Assembly: GCA_023431725.1 (NCBI GenBank)
Contig: JAEYVN010000556.1
Location: forward strand, 1 to 8,152
Direction of reading: 5' to 3'
Origin: Pseudomonadota bacterium
GTDB lineage: Bacteria > Pseudomonadota > Alphaproteobacteria > Rhizobiales > Xanthobacteraceae
DNA length: 8,152 nt
In this document: positions 1-6,984 of the stretch, piece by piece
Layout of the letters: the number at the start of each line of letters is the position of its first letter
Position numbering within the stretch: the stretch's first letter is position 1
Notes under the pieces: generated by a model
Seen by the model: only the letters and a program-made list of their open reading frames with translations
The model's database searches: none
Told to the model about the DNA's origin: nothing
Made by a program: the position numbers and the translations under genes

Positions 1-126
1 GACGGCTGCTGATGCCATTTCATGCAACGCGCCGGGAAGCCATCCCTAATTACCGGCGGAGAGGCCCTTGGTCCCGCAAAAACGGAGGCTCGCCCGGCTG
101 ACGATCTGCTGCTAAATGCCCCCGCC

Positions 127-885
127 ATGAGCCTCAAAGTCGCTGCCCTCTATCAGTTCGTGTCGCTGCCCGATTACCGCGATCTGCGCGAGCCCCTGCG
201 CGCGCTGTGCGACAGCCTTGGCATCAAGGGAACGTTGCTGCTCGCCGCCGAGGGCATCAACGGCACGGTGGCGGGCGAAGATTATGCGATCGATGCGCTG
301 ATGGCGGAATTGCAGGGCGGCGCGCTGTTCGGCGGCCGGCTCGACAATCTCGAACTGAAGTTTTCAAGGGCGCCCGAGATGCCGTTCGGCAAGATGAAGG
401 TGCGCCTGAAGAAGGAGATCGTCACGCTTGGTCATGCGGCGACCGATCCGACGCAGAAGGTCGGCGTGTATGTCGATGCCGGCGCGTGGAACGACCTGAT
501 CGCCGACGAAGACACGCTGGTGATCGATACGCGCAACGACTTCGAAGTGCAGATGGGCACCTTCGACGGCGCCGTGAATCCGCGCATCACGCGCTTCAGC
601 GAGTTTCGCGATTACACGGCGCGCGAACTCGATCCGGCCAGGCACCGCAAGGTGGCGATGTTCTGCACCGGCGGCATTCGCTGCGAGAAGGCGAGTTCCT
701 ATCTGCTCGCGCAGGGGTTCGACGAGGTCTATCACCTCAAGGGCGGCATCCTGAAATATCTCGAGACCATTCCGCCAGGCGACAGCCGCTGGCGTGGTGA
801 ATGCTTCGTATTCGACGACCGCGTCGCGCTGGGACATGGGCTCGCCACCCGGGATGCAGACAAGGCGACAGACCAGGGCGATTGA
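127..885 (+). CDS. trhO: tRNA uridine(34) hydroxylase TrhO (rhodanese-related, YceA/UPF0176 family)
   Basis: The 252-residue protein belongs to the TrhO (formerly YceA/UPF0176) family, which hydroxylates U34 of certain tRNAs to 5-hydroxyuridine using oxygen; it should be cytoplasmic. An N-terminal ferredoxin-like domain (about 1-95) carries the family motif EGINGT at 42-47. A rhodanese domain (about 120-215) carries the active-site loop CTGGIR with the catalytic Cys180 and a second Cys186. The family signature [12 protein letters not shown] follows at about 222. The reading frame is open back to an ATG at 22, but family members start at [11 protein letters not shown], so I place the start at 127; neither start has a clear Shine-Dalgarno. 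At about 250 residues it is the short alphaproteobacterial form, without the C-terminal extension of the roughly 350-residue E. coli protein. Nothing recognisable lies in bases 1-126. It appears to be a single-gene unit unrelated to its neighbours. Confidence 0.93.
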   Translation: MSLKVAALYQFVSLPDYRDLREPLRALCDSLGIKGTLLLAAEGINGTVAGEDYAIDALMAELQGGALFGGRLDNLELKFSRAPEMPFGKMKVRLKKEIVTLGHAATDPTQKVGVYVDAGAWNDLIADEDTLVIDTRNDFEVQMGTFDGAVNPRITRFSEFRDYTARELDPARHRKVAMFCTGGIRCEKASSYLLAQGFDEVYHLKGGILKYLETIPPGDSRWRGECFVFDDRVALGHGLATRDADKATDQGD

Positions 886-893
886 GGCCGTCG

Positions 894-909
894 CGGCGAT
901 CAATCGCCG
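894..909 (+). terminator. Possible weak terminator hairpin after trhO
   Basis: A 6-bp perfect stem (CGGCGA / TCGCCG) closes a TCAA tetraloop 9 bases after the trhO stop codon. No T-run follows it (next bases are TTGCATC), so an intrinsic terminator is only possible. It could equally be a chance GC-rich hairpin. Confidence 0.3.
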
Positions 910-945
910 TTGCATCAAAATGCCGCGTGCGGATGTCGCAGTTTG

Positions 946-951
946 TTAACC
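946..951 (+). promoter_or_regulatory. CtrA-type half-site TTAACC upstream of the synthase operon
   Basis: TTAACCAG differs in the last base from the CtrA half-site TTAACCAT known from Caulobacter and relatives. It lies 101 bases upstream of the GTG start of the fusion-protein gene, inside the 167-base gap after trhO. Assignment to CtrA is inference; a lone hexamer is weak evidence, but the window's other TTAACC sites are also all noncoding. Confidence 0.4.
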
Positions 952-980
952 AGTCCCGATCTTCGACACAACCCGAAGGC

Positions 981-1013
981 CGCTATTCAACTTGAAAGTA
1001 ATGTTGAATAGCG
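981..1013. promoter_or_regulatory. Perfect 11-bp inverted repeat in the leader of the synthase operon
   Basis: CGCTATTCAAC (981-991) and its exact reverse complement GTTGAATAGCG (1003-1013) are separated by 11 bases. The repeat ends 39 bases before the GTG start of the fusion-protein gene. Arm length and 22-bp centre-to-centre spacing (about two helical turns) fit an operator for a dimeric repressor or activator. It could also form a hairpin in the mRNA leader. It is not followed by a T-run, so it is not an intrinsic terminator. A smaller repeat, AAGCT (1014-1018) / AGCTT (1027-1031), follows directly, so the leader may be structured. The binding protein is unknown. Confidence 0.6.
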
Positions 1014-1052
1014 AAGCTGCGCCGGTAGCTTGTCAACGATGCGAGGTTCGTC

Positions 1053-2348
1053 GTGGCATCTTCTGGAAAGATCGAAGGTCTTGTCAGGAGCCGAAAGGCT
1101 CGCCTGGTGCTTGCGGCCCTTCTGATTGCCGTCAGCGTCTGGGCTTTTCTTCCCTATATGACATCGCGTGTTGCGTCTTCGGCGTTCGTGAATGCCGAAT
1201 TGATGCGTGTCACCGCGCCGATCGCGGGGCGGCTGTCGGACAAGCTGCCGCACAAGGGCGATTTCATCGCAGAGCCTGAAGCGATCAGCCTGATCAAGAC
1301 GCTCAATGCCGACAATCGTCATCTGCTCGAGATGCGCAGCCAGCTGGCGATCGCCAGCGATCGCGCCACGCTAGCACGGCGGCAGCTTGAGGAGATCAAG
1401 ACGGCGGATGCGACGCTGCAGGAACAGGCCGAGAAATTCCGCGCCGGCGTGGTCGATCGTATCGGTCGCGAGATCGATGAAGCCAATGCCGAAAGGAAAG
1501 GCTGCCTGCTCGAAGCCCATCAGCGCGGCGATGTCGGTGCGCGCATGGAAGAGCTCTCCAAGATCGGCACGCAATCGCAGATCCGCACCGCCGAGGCGCT
1601 GGCGTTGCGTGAAGCGACATTGACGCGCTGTGGCATGGCCGAGGCGCGGATCAAGCGACTGTCGGTCGAACGCGATGCGGCGAAGAACGGCACCTTCCTG
1701 CGCGACGGCACCAACGACGTGCCTTATTCGCAGCAGCAGCGCGACCGTCTGTTCATCCGCCGGCAGGAACTCGAAACCGAGCTGGCGCAGGCAACCGCCA
1801 AGAGCAAGCAATTGACCGAGGCCGTTGTCGAGGAACAGGCGCGGCTTAATCGTATCGGCAATTTCGAGATGTCGCTGCCGCCCGATCATGTCGTCTGGTC
1901 GAAGTCGGCCAGTCCCGGATCGACGGTGGTGGAAGGACAATCGCTGTTCGATCTCGCTGATTGCCGTAATCGCTTCCTCGTTGTCGAATTGCCCGAACGC
2001 GAGTTCGAGCGCATCAATCCGGGCGACAAGGCCGCTGTGCGCCTGATCGGTGGCGACTCCTGGACATACGGCAACGTCACGCAGGTGCGTGGTTCAGCGG
2101 CGCGTATCGACGATCGTCTGCTGGCGGCGCAGGTCCTGAAGCCGGCGGCCGGGACATTCTCGGTTGAAGTCGCGCTGCCGGATCACTCCAGGCTCGGGCG
2201 GCAGGCCGGCTATTGCGGCATCGGCCGTCTTGCCGAAGTGCGGTTCGCGCGCACGAACTGGGCGCTGCCGAAAGCCGTAACGGAATGGTGGGACAGGCTG
2301 CGCGCCACACGGGAGACCGTCGCGGTCGCAGACAAGACGGATCAGTGA
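1053..2348 (+). CDS. HlyD-type membrane fusion (periplasmic adaptor) protein of a polysaccharide synthase operon
   Basis: This 431-residue protein has the layout of an HlyD/BgsB/Alg44-type periplasmic adaptor, expected to bridge an inner-membrane synthase to export across the periplasm. A basic N-terminus is followed by one membrane segment at about 17-35. The first half of a lipoyl-like beta domain is at about 46-80 (VTAPIAGRLSDKL), a long alpha-helical coiled-coil arm at about 82-268, the second lipoyl half at about 270-302 (SPGSTVVEGQSLFDL), and a beta-barrel at about 305-400. The start is GTG, chosen because GAGG at 1043-1046 sits 6 bases upstream and the membrane segment then falls in the usual place. 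The stop is one base before the glycosyltransferase start, so the two are almost certainly cotranscribed and probably translationally coupled. Unlike Pseudomonas Alg44, it has no PilZ domain; that domain is on the partner. The BgsB-like assignment rests on architecture and gene order, without alignment. It is unlikely to be a drug or type I secretion adaptor, because no ABC or RND pump gene is adjacent. Confidence 0.82.
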   Translation: MASSGKIEGLVRSRKARLVLAALLIAVSVWAFLPYMTSRVASSAFVNAELMRVTAPIAGRLSDKLPHKGDFIAEPEAISLIKTLNADNRHLLEMRSQLAIASDRATLARRQLEEIKTADATLQEQAEKFRAGVVDRIGREIDEANAERKGCLLEAHQRGDVGARMEELSKIGTQSQIRTAEALALREATLTRCGMAEARIKRLSVERDAAKNGTFLRDGTNDVPYSQQQRDRLFIRRQELETELAQATAKSKQLTEAVVEEQARLNRIGNFEMSLPPDHVVWSKSASPGSTVVEGQSLFDLADCRNRFLVVELPEREFERINPGDKAAVRLIGGDSWTYGNVTQVRGSAARIDDRLLAAQVLKPAAGTFSVEVALPDHSRLGRQAGYCGIGRLAEVRFARTNWALPKAVTEWWDRLRATRETVAVADKTDQ

Positions 2349-2349
2349 C

Positions 2350-4479
2350 GTGACCATGGACGGGTTGAATCTCGTCGAACTCGCGGCGCCGTTGCTGTTC
2401 GTGGTCGGTGCGATCTATCTGCTCGGACCGGCTCTGCCGCTGGAAAAATCATGGGCGCGATTGACGGTGTTCGCGCTCGTCTGGCTGGTCGTCGGGCGCT
2501 ATCTCGCGTGGCGGCTGACGGTGACGGTGTGGCCGGCGCAGGGCGCCTGGTACGAGGTCGGCTGGATATGGTTCTGCTTTGCGATCGAACTGTTTGCGAT
2601 CGTCGATGCGATGGTCCTTTATCTGATCTTCCTGCGGCGCACCGACAGACGCGCCGAAGCCGACCGCCATGAGGCTGCGTTGCGCTCGGAATTGCCGCAT
2701 CGCCTGCCATCGGTCGATGTGTTCATCCCAAGCTACAATGAATCCTTCGACGTGCTGGAAAAGACCATCACCGGCGCCTTGTGTCTCGACTATCCCAAAT
2801 TCAAGCTGTGGGTGCTCGATGACGGCCGGCGTGAATGGCTGAAGGATTTCTGCGACAGGAAGGGCGTCGGCTATCTGACGCGACCGGACAACACGCACGC
2901 CAAGGCCGGCAACATCAACCACGCCCTGCTGCAGACCGAGGGCGAATTCGTCGCCGTCTTCGATGCCGACTTCATTCCGAAGCGCAACTTCCTGATGCGT
3001 ACGCTCGGCTTTTTCGAGGATCCGAAGGTCGGCATCGTTCAGGTGCCACATGCCTTCTACAACAACGATCCGATGCAGGCGAACCTTGCCTTGCGCAAGA
3101 CGCTGCCGGACGATCAGCGCTTCTTCTTCGAGGCGATCATGCCGAGCCGCGACGGCTGGGATGCCGCCTTCTGCTGCGGTTCGAATTCGGTAACACGGCG
3201 CGCGGCGCTGAATGCGGTCGGTGGTCAATTGCCGACGGATTCGATCACCGAGGACATGCTGCTGTCGCTGGAATTGCTGCGACATGGATTTGTCACGCGC
3301 TATCTGTGCGAGCGGCTGGCGTTTGGTCTGGCGCCCGAAAGCCTGAAGGCGTTCTTCGTGCAGCGGCAGCGCTGGGCGCGTGGCGCGATGCAGATACTCC
3401 ATCTCAAGGCCGGACCGCTCGGGCCGGGTCTGAACCTGATGCAGCGATTGATGTTCCTGCCGACGCACTGGGTCTCGCAGAGCTGCATGCTGCTGCTCGC
3501 CGTCGTTGCGCCGCTGGTCTATCTGTGGACGGGATTGCTGCCGCTGATCAATGTCACGCTGGAAAGCGTGATCTATTATCTCGTGCCGATGATGGCCGCG
3601 ATCGTCGGCGGCATCTGGGTCTATGCGCCGAAGCAATATTTCCCGTTCGCCGCGCAGGTGCTCGGCACCTTCCAGAGCTTCAAGATCCTGCCGCCGGCAC
3701 TCAAGACGATGGTCAGTCCGTTCGGCCATGTCTTCAAGGTGACGCCGAAAGGACGCGACGCCGCCGGCAGCAACTATGAGCGCTCGGTGTTCTGGATGTC
3801 AGCCGGGATGATGGTCCTGACCGTGCTCGGGCTGGTCATCAACACGATCCCGGAATTGCAGATCATCCATGACGGCGGATTGCTGCCGACGGTGGCATTC
3901 TGGAGCGCGGTCAATATCGTAACGCTGTTCCTGGTCTGCATGATGTCGTTGCAGACGCCATTGCGTCGGGTCGAGGAACGCTTTCCGATGAAGGAGGGGG
4001 TTGCCTTCTTCGATTCAACCGGCGGATTTTCGACCGGCGAGACGCGCAACTTCTCGCTGTCGGGCGTCGCCATCGATGCCACCCATGAGCGCGATCTCAA
4101 GCTCAAGGTTGGCGAGCGGTTGAACCTGCATATTTCCGAAGTCGGATTTGTCGGCGGTCGGGTGGTGCGGCGCAATGGCCGCTTCTTCAGCGTGCAATTC
4201 GACCTTCCGCCGTCGCTTGAACGAGACCTGATGATCCGGAAATTGTTCACCAGCGGCGTTGCCGCCACCGAAGTGCAGGCGTCGGCCTTGTCGGCGACGG
4301 GCGCCATTCTCGGCACCATCTGGTCGAGCCGCGCCAGCTCGGCCAAGGCCGACCCCGTCGTCGATCTGCCAAGCGCGCCGGTGATCAAGTTGCCGGCAAG
4401 GACGCTCGTGATTCCGCCGCGAGCCAAGGACACCACGCTGGGTGACATCGGCGAGAAGCGACGCACGCGGGTCGGCTGA
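2350..4479 (+). CDS. Membrane-bound family-2 processive glycosyltransferase with C-terminal PilZ (c-di-GMP) domain; BgsA/BcsA-like polysaccharide synthase
   Basis: This 709-residue protein should polymerise a nucleotide sugar (probably UDP-glucose; inferred) into a beta-glycan and extrude it through its own membrane channel. Three N-terminal membrane segments lie at about 8-28, 34-56 and 70-94. The cytoplasmic GT-A domain has the processive-synthase signatures: DDG at 157-159, DAD at 205-207, an FCCGS loop before TRR, TED at 300-302 and QRQRW at 338-342. Further membrane segments are at about 378-400, 408-430, 482-502 and 513-537. A PilZ domain (about 538-637) keeps both c-di-GMP motifs, RVEER (540-544) and NFSLSG (567-572), so allosteric activation by c-di-GMP is expected. 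A Pro/Ala-rich tail of about 70 residues follows. The start is GTG one base after the upstream stop; ATG at 2356 is an alternative. No bcsB, bcsZ or bcsC is next to it, which argues against standard cellulose synthase. Order and partner resemble S. meliloti bgsBA (mixed-linkage beta-glucan). The product is unproven. Confidence 0.9.
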   Translation: MTMDGLNLVELAAPLLFVVGAIYLLGPALPLEKSWARLTVFALVWLVVGRYLAWRLTVTVWPAQGAWYEVGWIWFCFAIELFAIVDAMVLYLIFLRRTDRRAEADRHEAALRSELPHRLPSVDVFIPSYNESFDVLEKTITGALCLDYPKFKLWVLDDGRREWLKDFCDRKGVGYLTRPDNTHAKAGNINHALLQTEGEFVAVFDADFIPKRNFLMRTLGFFEDPKVGIVQVPHAFYNNDPMQANLALRKTLPDDQRFFFEAIMPSRDGWDAAFCCGSNSVTRRAALNAVGGQLPTDSITEDMLLSLELLRHGFVTRYLCERLAFGLAPESLKAFFVQRQRWARGAMQILHLKAGPLGPGLNLMQRLMFLPTHWVSQSCMLLLAVVAPLVYLWTGLLPLINVTLESVIYYLVPMMAAIVGGIWVYAPKQYFPFAAQVLGTFQSFKILPPALKTMVSPFGHVFKVTPKGRDAAGSNYERSVFWMSAGMMVLTVLGLVINTIPELQIIHDGGLLPTVAFWSAVNIVTLFLVCMMSLQTPLRRVEERFPMKEGVAFFDSTGGFSTGETRNFSLSGVAIDATHERDLKLKVGERLNLHISEVGFVGGRVVRRNGRFFSVQFDLPPSLERDLMIRKLFTSGVAATEVQASALSATGAILGTIWSSRASSAKADPVVDLPSAPVIKLPARTLVIPPRAKDTTLGDIGEKRRTRVG

Positions 4480-4511
4480 AGCGTGATGACGTCCGGGCGA
4501 TGCGTCGAGCG

Positions 4512-4536
4512 ATCAGAGCGCGTTCGCGCTCTTGAT
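4512..4536. terminator. Hairpin between convergent synthase and transpeptidase genes, candidate bidirectional terminator
   Basis: AGAGCGC (4515-4521) pairs with GCGCTCT (4526-4532) around a GTTC tetraloop. ATC/GAT pairs extend the stem beyond a single bulged T at 4533. It starts 33 bases after the synthase stop and contains the last codons and stop of the convergent gene. There is no real T-run on either side, so termination may be inefficient or Rho-assisted. It may simply stabilise both 3' ends. Confidence 0.45.
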
Positions 4537-5535
4537 GTTGCGGCGGGCGTAGGAGGCCGGCGGGGTATTGAGACGCGACACCACGGTGATGTGGTCGACA
4601 TCGCCGCGCATGAAGGCGGCGAGGAATTTCGGATAATCCTTGAACGAGATGCAGCCGTTCGACTGTCCGGTTGGCCCGAGCATGTAAGGATGAGCGAGGA
4701 TGCCATCGCGACGGAACATTTCGTTCTCGCGGAGCGGCAGCATGCGGATCGCCTGCACGCCATGGAACAGCGATTCACGCAGGCGCAGCCTGTAGGTGTT
4801 TGGCGGCGTCGCGCCGCGCATCTTCAGATGCACGAATTTCGGGTCGTCCATGTATTTGCCGAAGCCCGAATGCACTTCCATCTTCTCGCCGTTCGGCATG
4901 TAAACGACCTTGGCGGTGATGTCGTAGATCGCAGTCTTCGCGGTCGGCAGGTCGAGATTCTGCTGGATGCCGATCTCGTTGGCCGGCGGCAGCGCTGCAA
5001 GTTGCGGGCGCGCAACCGGCAGCCGGGCGATGGCCGGCCGTTCCTGACTCTTCGCCGGGATCCTGTTGTGCTCGGCCTTTGCGAGGTCGAGCGCGTCGAA
5101 CCGCGTCGTGAAACTGTGGATCGAGCCGGTGAACAATTGATCGTTGGTGAAGTCGGCAAGCGTGCCGGAGGCCGGCGGGAAGGCTGCGTGTGCCGCAGTG
5201 ATCGCGCTTGATGCGTCGGAGAGATATTCGTCATCCGGCAGAGCCGCGACCTGCAGCGGCACGGCGACGCCGCTGTCGGGCAGCGAAACAAGGTTCAAGC
5301 CGCGCGATTGCGATGACATCCCGACCAGGGATCGTGAATCGGTTCGGGCATCAACCGATACAGCCAGAAGGCGGCCGGCCGCGACCAGCGTGGTTGCGAA
5401 AATCATGACGGCGATCGCGATGGCGGTGAGGCCGCGTGTCGCGAACCTGATCCAACGGTCGCCGGATGCTGCTGTCTGCTGACGCGTTGCGCGGACGCGC
5501 GTGCGGGCAGACCCCCCGAATGACTTCAAACGCAT
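4513..5535 (-). CDS. Membrane-anchored DUF2778 / L,D-transpeptidase-like protein
   Basis: This 340-residue protein probably acts on peptidoglycan in the periplasm. The N-terminus is basic (1-34), followed by one membrane segment at about 35-56 with no obvious cleavage site, so it is likely a single-span anchor. A low-complexity Ala/Pro/Ser-rich linker (about 60-200) leads to a C-terminal catalytic domain at about 202-322. That domain has RGATPPNTY (240-248), then His282 and the cysteine motif SNGC (292-295). This matches DUF2778, a YkuD-related family that includes the type VI effector Tlde1. The His-to-Cys spacing (13) is shorter than in classic YkuD enzymes with their SHGC motif. No T6SS gene is nearby and the protein is anchored, so I favour an endogenous wall enzyme (transpeptidase or carboxypeptidase). 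The ATG at 5535 has only a weak GGGT upstream. TTAACCAT half-sites at 5569-5592 and a GANTC at 5546 suggest cell-cycle control. Confidence 0.82.
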   Translation of the reverse strand: MRLKSFGGSARTRVRATRQQTAASGDRWIRFATRGLTAIAIAVMIFATTLVAAGRLLAVSVDARTDSRSLVGMSSQSRGLNLVSLPDSGVAVPLQVAALPDDEYLSDASSAITAAHAAFPPASGTLADFTNDQLFTGSIHSFTTRFDALDLAKAEHNRIPAKSQERPAIARLPVARPQLAALPPANEIGIQQNLDLPTAKTAIYDITAKVVYMPNGEKMEVHSGFGKYMDDPKFVHLKMRGATPPNTYRLRLRESLFHGVQAIRMLPLRENEMFRRDGILAHPYMLGPTGQSNGCISFKDYPKFLAAFMRGDVDHITVVSRLNTPPASYARRNIKSANAL

Positions 5536-5568
5536 TACCCAACTTGACTCGATACAAGGACGATCCCG

Positions 5569-5592
5569 TTAACCATGAACCAGTGTGGTTAA
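5569..5592. promoter_or_regulatory. Paired CtrA half-sites upstream of the transpeptidase gene
   Basis: An exact TTAACCAT lies on the plus strand at 5569-5576, and TTAACC on the minus strand at 5592-5587, pointing at each other. They are 34-57 bases upstream of the transpeptidase ATG, where a promoter's -35 region could be. TTAACCAT is the established CtrA half-site; the facing arrangement differs from the TTAA-N7-TTAA full site. Binding is inferred. Confidence 0.5.
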
Positions 5593-5745
5593 GCAGGCGT
5601 GAAGCTTGCCGGTCTTCGCTGCATTGGATTTCCCCCGTCCAACAGGGCCGCCGCGCTGGTCTGCGAGGCCTGTCGATCACGCATTCGTTAGAGCAACGTA
5701 GCATGGCCGGAATAAGTCCGGTCCCGGGCAGAAAAAGAATGAAGT

Positions 5746-5757
5746 GTTAACCTTAAC
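5746..5757. promoter_or_regulatory. AT-rich palindrome GTTAACCTTAAC
   Basis: GTTAA and TTAAC flank CC as a 5-bp inverted repeat and include a TTAACC hexamer. It lies 158 bases past the ctrA stop and about 210 bases upstream of the transpeptidase start. The 2-base spacer does not fit the CtrA full-site spacing of 7. It may be a remote CtrA contact or chance. Confidence 0.25.
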
Positions 5758-5768
5758 GGCGCGGGGTT

Positions 5769-5785
5769 CCCGCAAGATTTGCGGG
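5769..5785. repeat. Small inverted repeat downstream of ctrA
   Basis: CCCGCAA (5769-5775) and TTGCGGG (5779-5785) form a 7-bp stem with a 3-base loop. No T-run is next to it in the minus direction. On the plus strand GTCTGTTTTCC begins a few bases later. It could be a backup transcription stop beyond the main ctrA terminator; the role is uncertain. Confidence 0.3.
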
Positions 5786-5827
5786 TTGTCCCGTCTGTTT
5801 TCCTTGGCCCGGCGCAGGGCAAACAAA

Positions 5828-5851
5828 AACCCCGCCGTTTCCGGCGGGGTT
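5828..5851 (-). terminator. Rho-independent terminator of ctrA
   Basis: A 10-bp perfect stem (AACCCCGCCG 5828-5837 with its complement at 5842-5851) closes a 4-base loop. Read on the minus strand, the stem runs straight into TTTGTTTG, giving a U-rich tail. It lies 63 bases after the ctrA stop codon and points the right way, so it is a strong intrinsic terminator for ctrA. Confidence 0.88.
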
Positions 5852-5914
5852 AGTTTGGCAAAGGGACTTTTTGCGATGCTGTCGCCGGACTGGCATCCGG
5901 CTTCAGCGAAATTG

Positions 5915-6616
<702 letters not shown>

Positions 6617-6700
6617 GCCAGTCCCCTTTTTCGCCGCTGCGGGGCCTTCAATTGTCGGCACGCCGGGAGCGGCGGCCCTTCAAACGCCTTGCAACACAAC

Positions 6701-6782
6701 GATTCGGGAAACACTATTTCGTCATGGTTAACAAAAGCTGATTCTGCTTCGCAAGCATTCTCTAGGCGTCCTGAGTCGAATC
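6701..6782. promoter_or_regulatory. Cluster of four GANTC (CcrM methylation) sites in the ctrA upstream region
   Basis: GATTC (6701-6705), GATTC (6740-6744), GAGTC (6773-6777) and GAATC (6778-6782) lie in 82 bases, the last two abutting. GANTC is the recognition site of the alphaproteobacterial cell-cycle methyltransferase CcrM. In Caulobacter the methylation state of a ctrA promoter helps time its transcription. They are 85-166 bases upstream of the ctrA ATG. Function here is inferred. Confidence 0.6.
6724..6731 (-). promoter_or_regulatory. Exact CtrA half-site TTAACCAT upstream of ctrA
   Basis: The plus strand reads ATGGTTAA, so the minus strand carries TTAACCAT in the same orientation as ctrA, 108-115 bases upstream of its ATG. 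It sits between the first two GANTC sites. CtrA autoregulation is established in Caulobacter; it is inferred here. Confidence 0.6.
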
Positions 6783-6953
6783 GGCCTAAAGATTTACCGG
6801 AATACAGTTTGTCGCCCCAAACGATCGTCATGTTCCATCGAAAGAGCCGGGGTGAGCCGACCCGCAACCCGCCTTTGAATGATTTCTCCGGCGCGTCGCC
6901 CGCTGTAGCCGCAATAACGGTATCGCAATGATTAATGACGCGGGTAAACACAG

Positions 6954-6959
6954 GGTTAA
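6954..6959 (-). promoter_or_regulatory. CtrA-like TTAACC near the fliI start
   Basis: GGTTAA on the plus strand gives TTAACC on the minus strand, 25 bases before the fliI ATG. Another TTAA is at 6932-6935. So close to the start codon it may overlap the transcription start or -10 region of fliI, which could mean repression instead of activation. Confidence 0.35.
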
Positions 6960-6984
6960 TGCGGCGCTGGCTGGATAGGATTCT

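Larger units (their letters stand above)
5536..5914. other. 379-base noncoding gap: transpeptidase promoter region and ctrA 3' end
   Basis: No convincing gene lies here; open frames crossing it have no ribosome site or recognisable product. Next to the transpeptidase start are a GANTC site (GACTC, 5546-5550) and two opposed TTAACC half-sites (5569-5592). The middle (about 5600-5740) shows nothing I can name. Then come GTTAACCTTAAC (5746-5757), a 7-bp hairpin (5769-5785) and the ctrA terminator (5828-5851). A small RNA cannot be excluded by reading alone. Confidence 0.6.
6617..6984. promoter_or_regulatory. 368-base divergent control region between ctrA and fliI
   Basis: This region should hold the promoters for ctrA (minus) and fliI (plus). 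The ctrA Shine-Dalgarno is at 6622-6628. It holds an exact CtrA half-site (6724-6731), four GANTC sites (6701-6782), a second TTAACC near fliI (6954-6959) and a fifth GANTC (6979-6983) overlapping the fliI ribosome site. No confident -35/-10 pair could be assigned. An 80-codon open frame on the plus strand (6689-6931) has no recognisable features and overlaps the control sites, so I do not call it a gene. Confidence 0.75.

Noticed and set aside
22..126. N-terminal extension of trhO from the ATG at 22
   Set aside because: The extra 35 residues do not resemble the family, whose N-terminus begins at the ATG at 127.
2449..3729. Long minus-strand open frame (426 codons) opposite the glycosyltransferase
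   Set aside because: Its translation is Arg/His/Gln-rich with no domain, typical of the antisense frame of GC-rich coding DNA; the plus-strand gene has clear catalytic motifs.
2835..3779. Plus-strand open frame (314 codons) inside the glycosyltransferase
   Set aside because: It is an out-of-frame shadow, Arg/Ala-rich, within the catalytic domain of a verified gene.
2350..4479. Standard cellulose synthase BcsA
   Set aside because: The neighbour is an HlyD-type adaptor, and bcsB, bcsZ and bcsC are not adjacent; the catalytic motifs alone do not separate cellulose from other beta-glycans.
3774..4778. Minus-strand open frame (334 codons) across the synthase and transpeptidase 3' ends
   Set aside because: It overlaps two well-supported genes on opposite strands, has Arg/Ser/Thr-rich composition, no motif and no ribosome site.
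4483..5211. Plus-strand open frame (242 codons) opposite the transpeptidase
   Set aside because: Antisense shadow with high Arg/His/Val and no recognisable domain; the minus-strand frame has the SNGC active-site motif.
4513..5535. Type VI secretion toxin interpretation of the DUF2778 protein
   Set aside because: No T6SS component or immunity gene is visible; the N-terminal membrane anchor suits a resident enzyme better.
6617..6661. N-terminal extension of ctrA by 15 codons
   Set aside because: The strong Shine-Dalgarno lies just before the internal ATG, and CtrA proteins begin MRVLLIEDD.
6689..6931. Possible 80-residue small protein in the ctrA-fliI gap
   Set aside because: No Shine-Dalgarno, membrane segment or familiar motif; it covers the CtrA and GANTC control sites.
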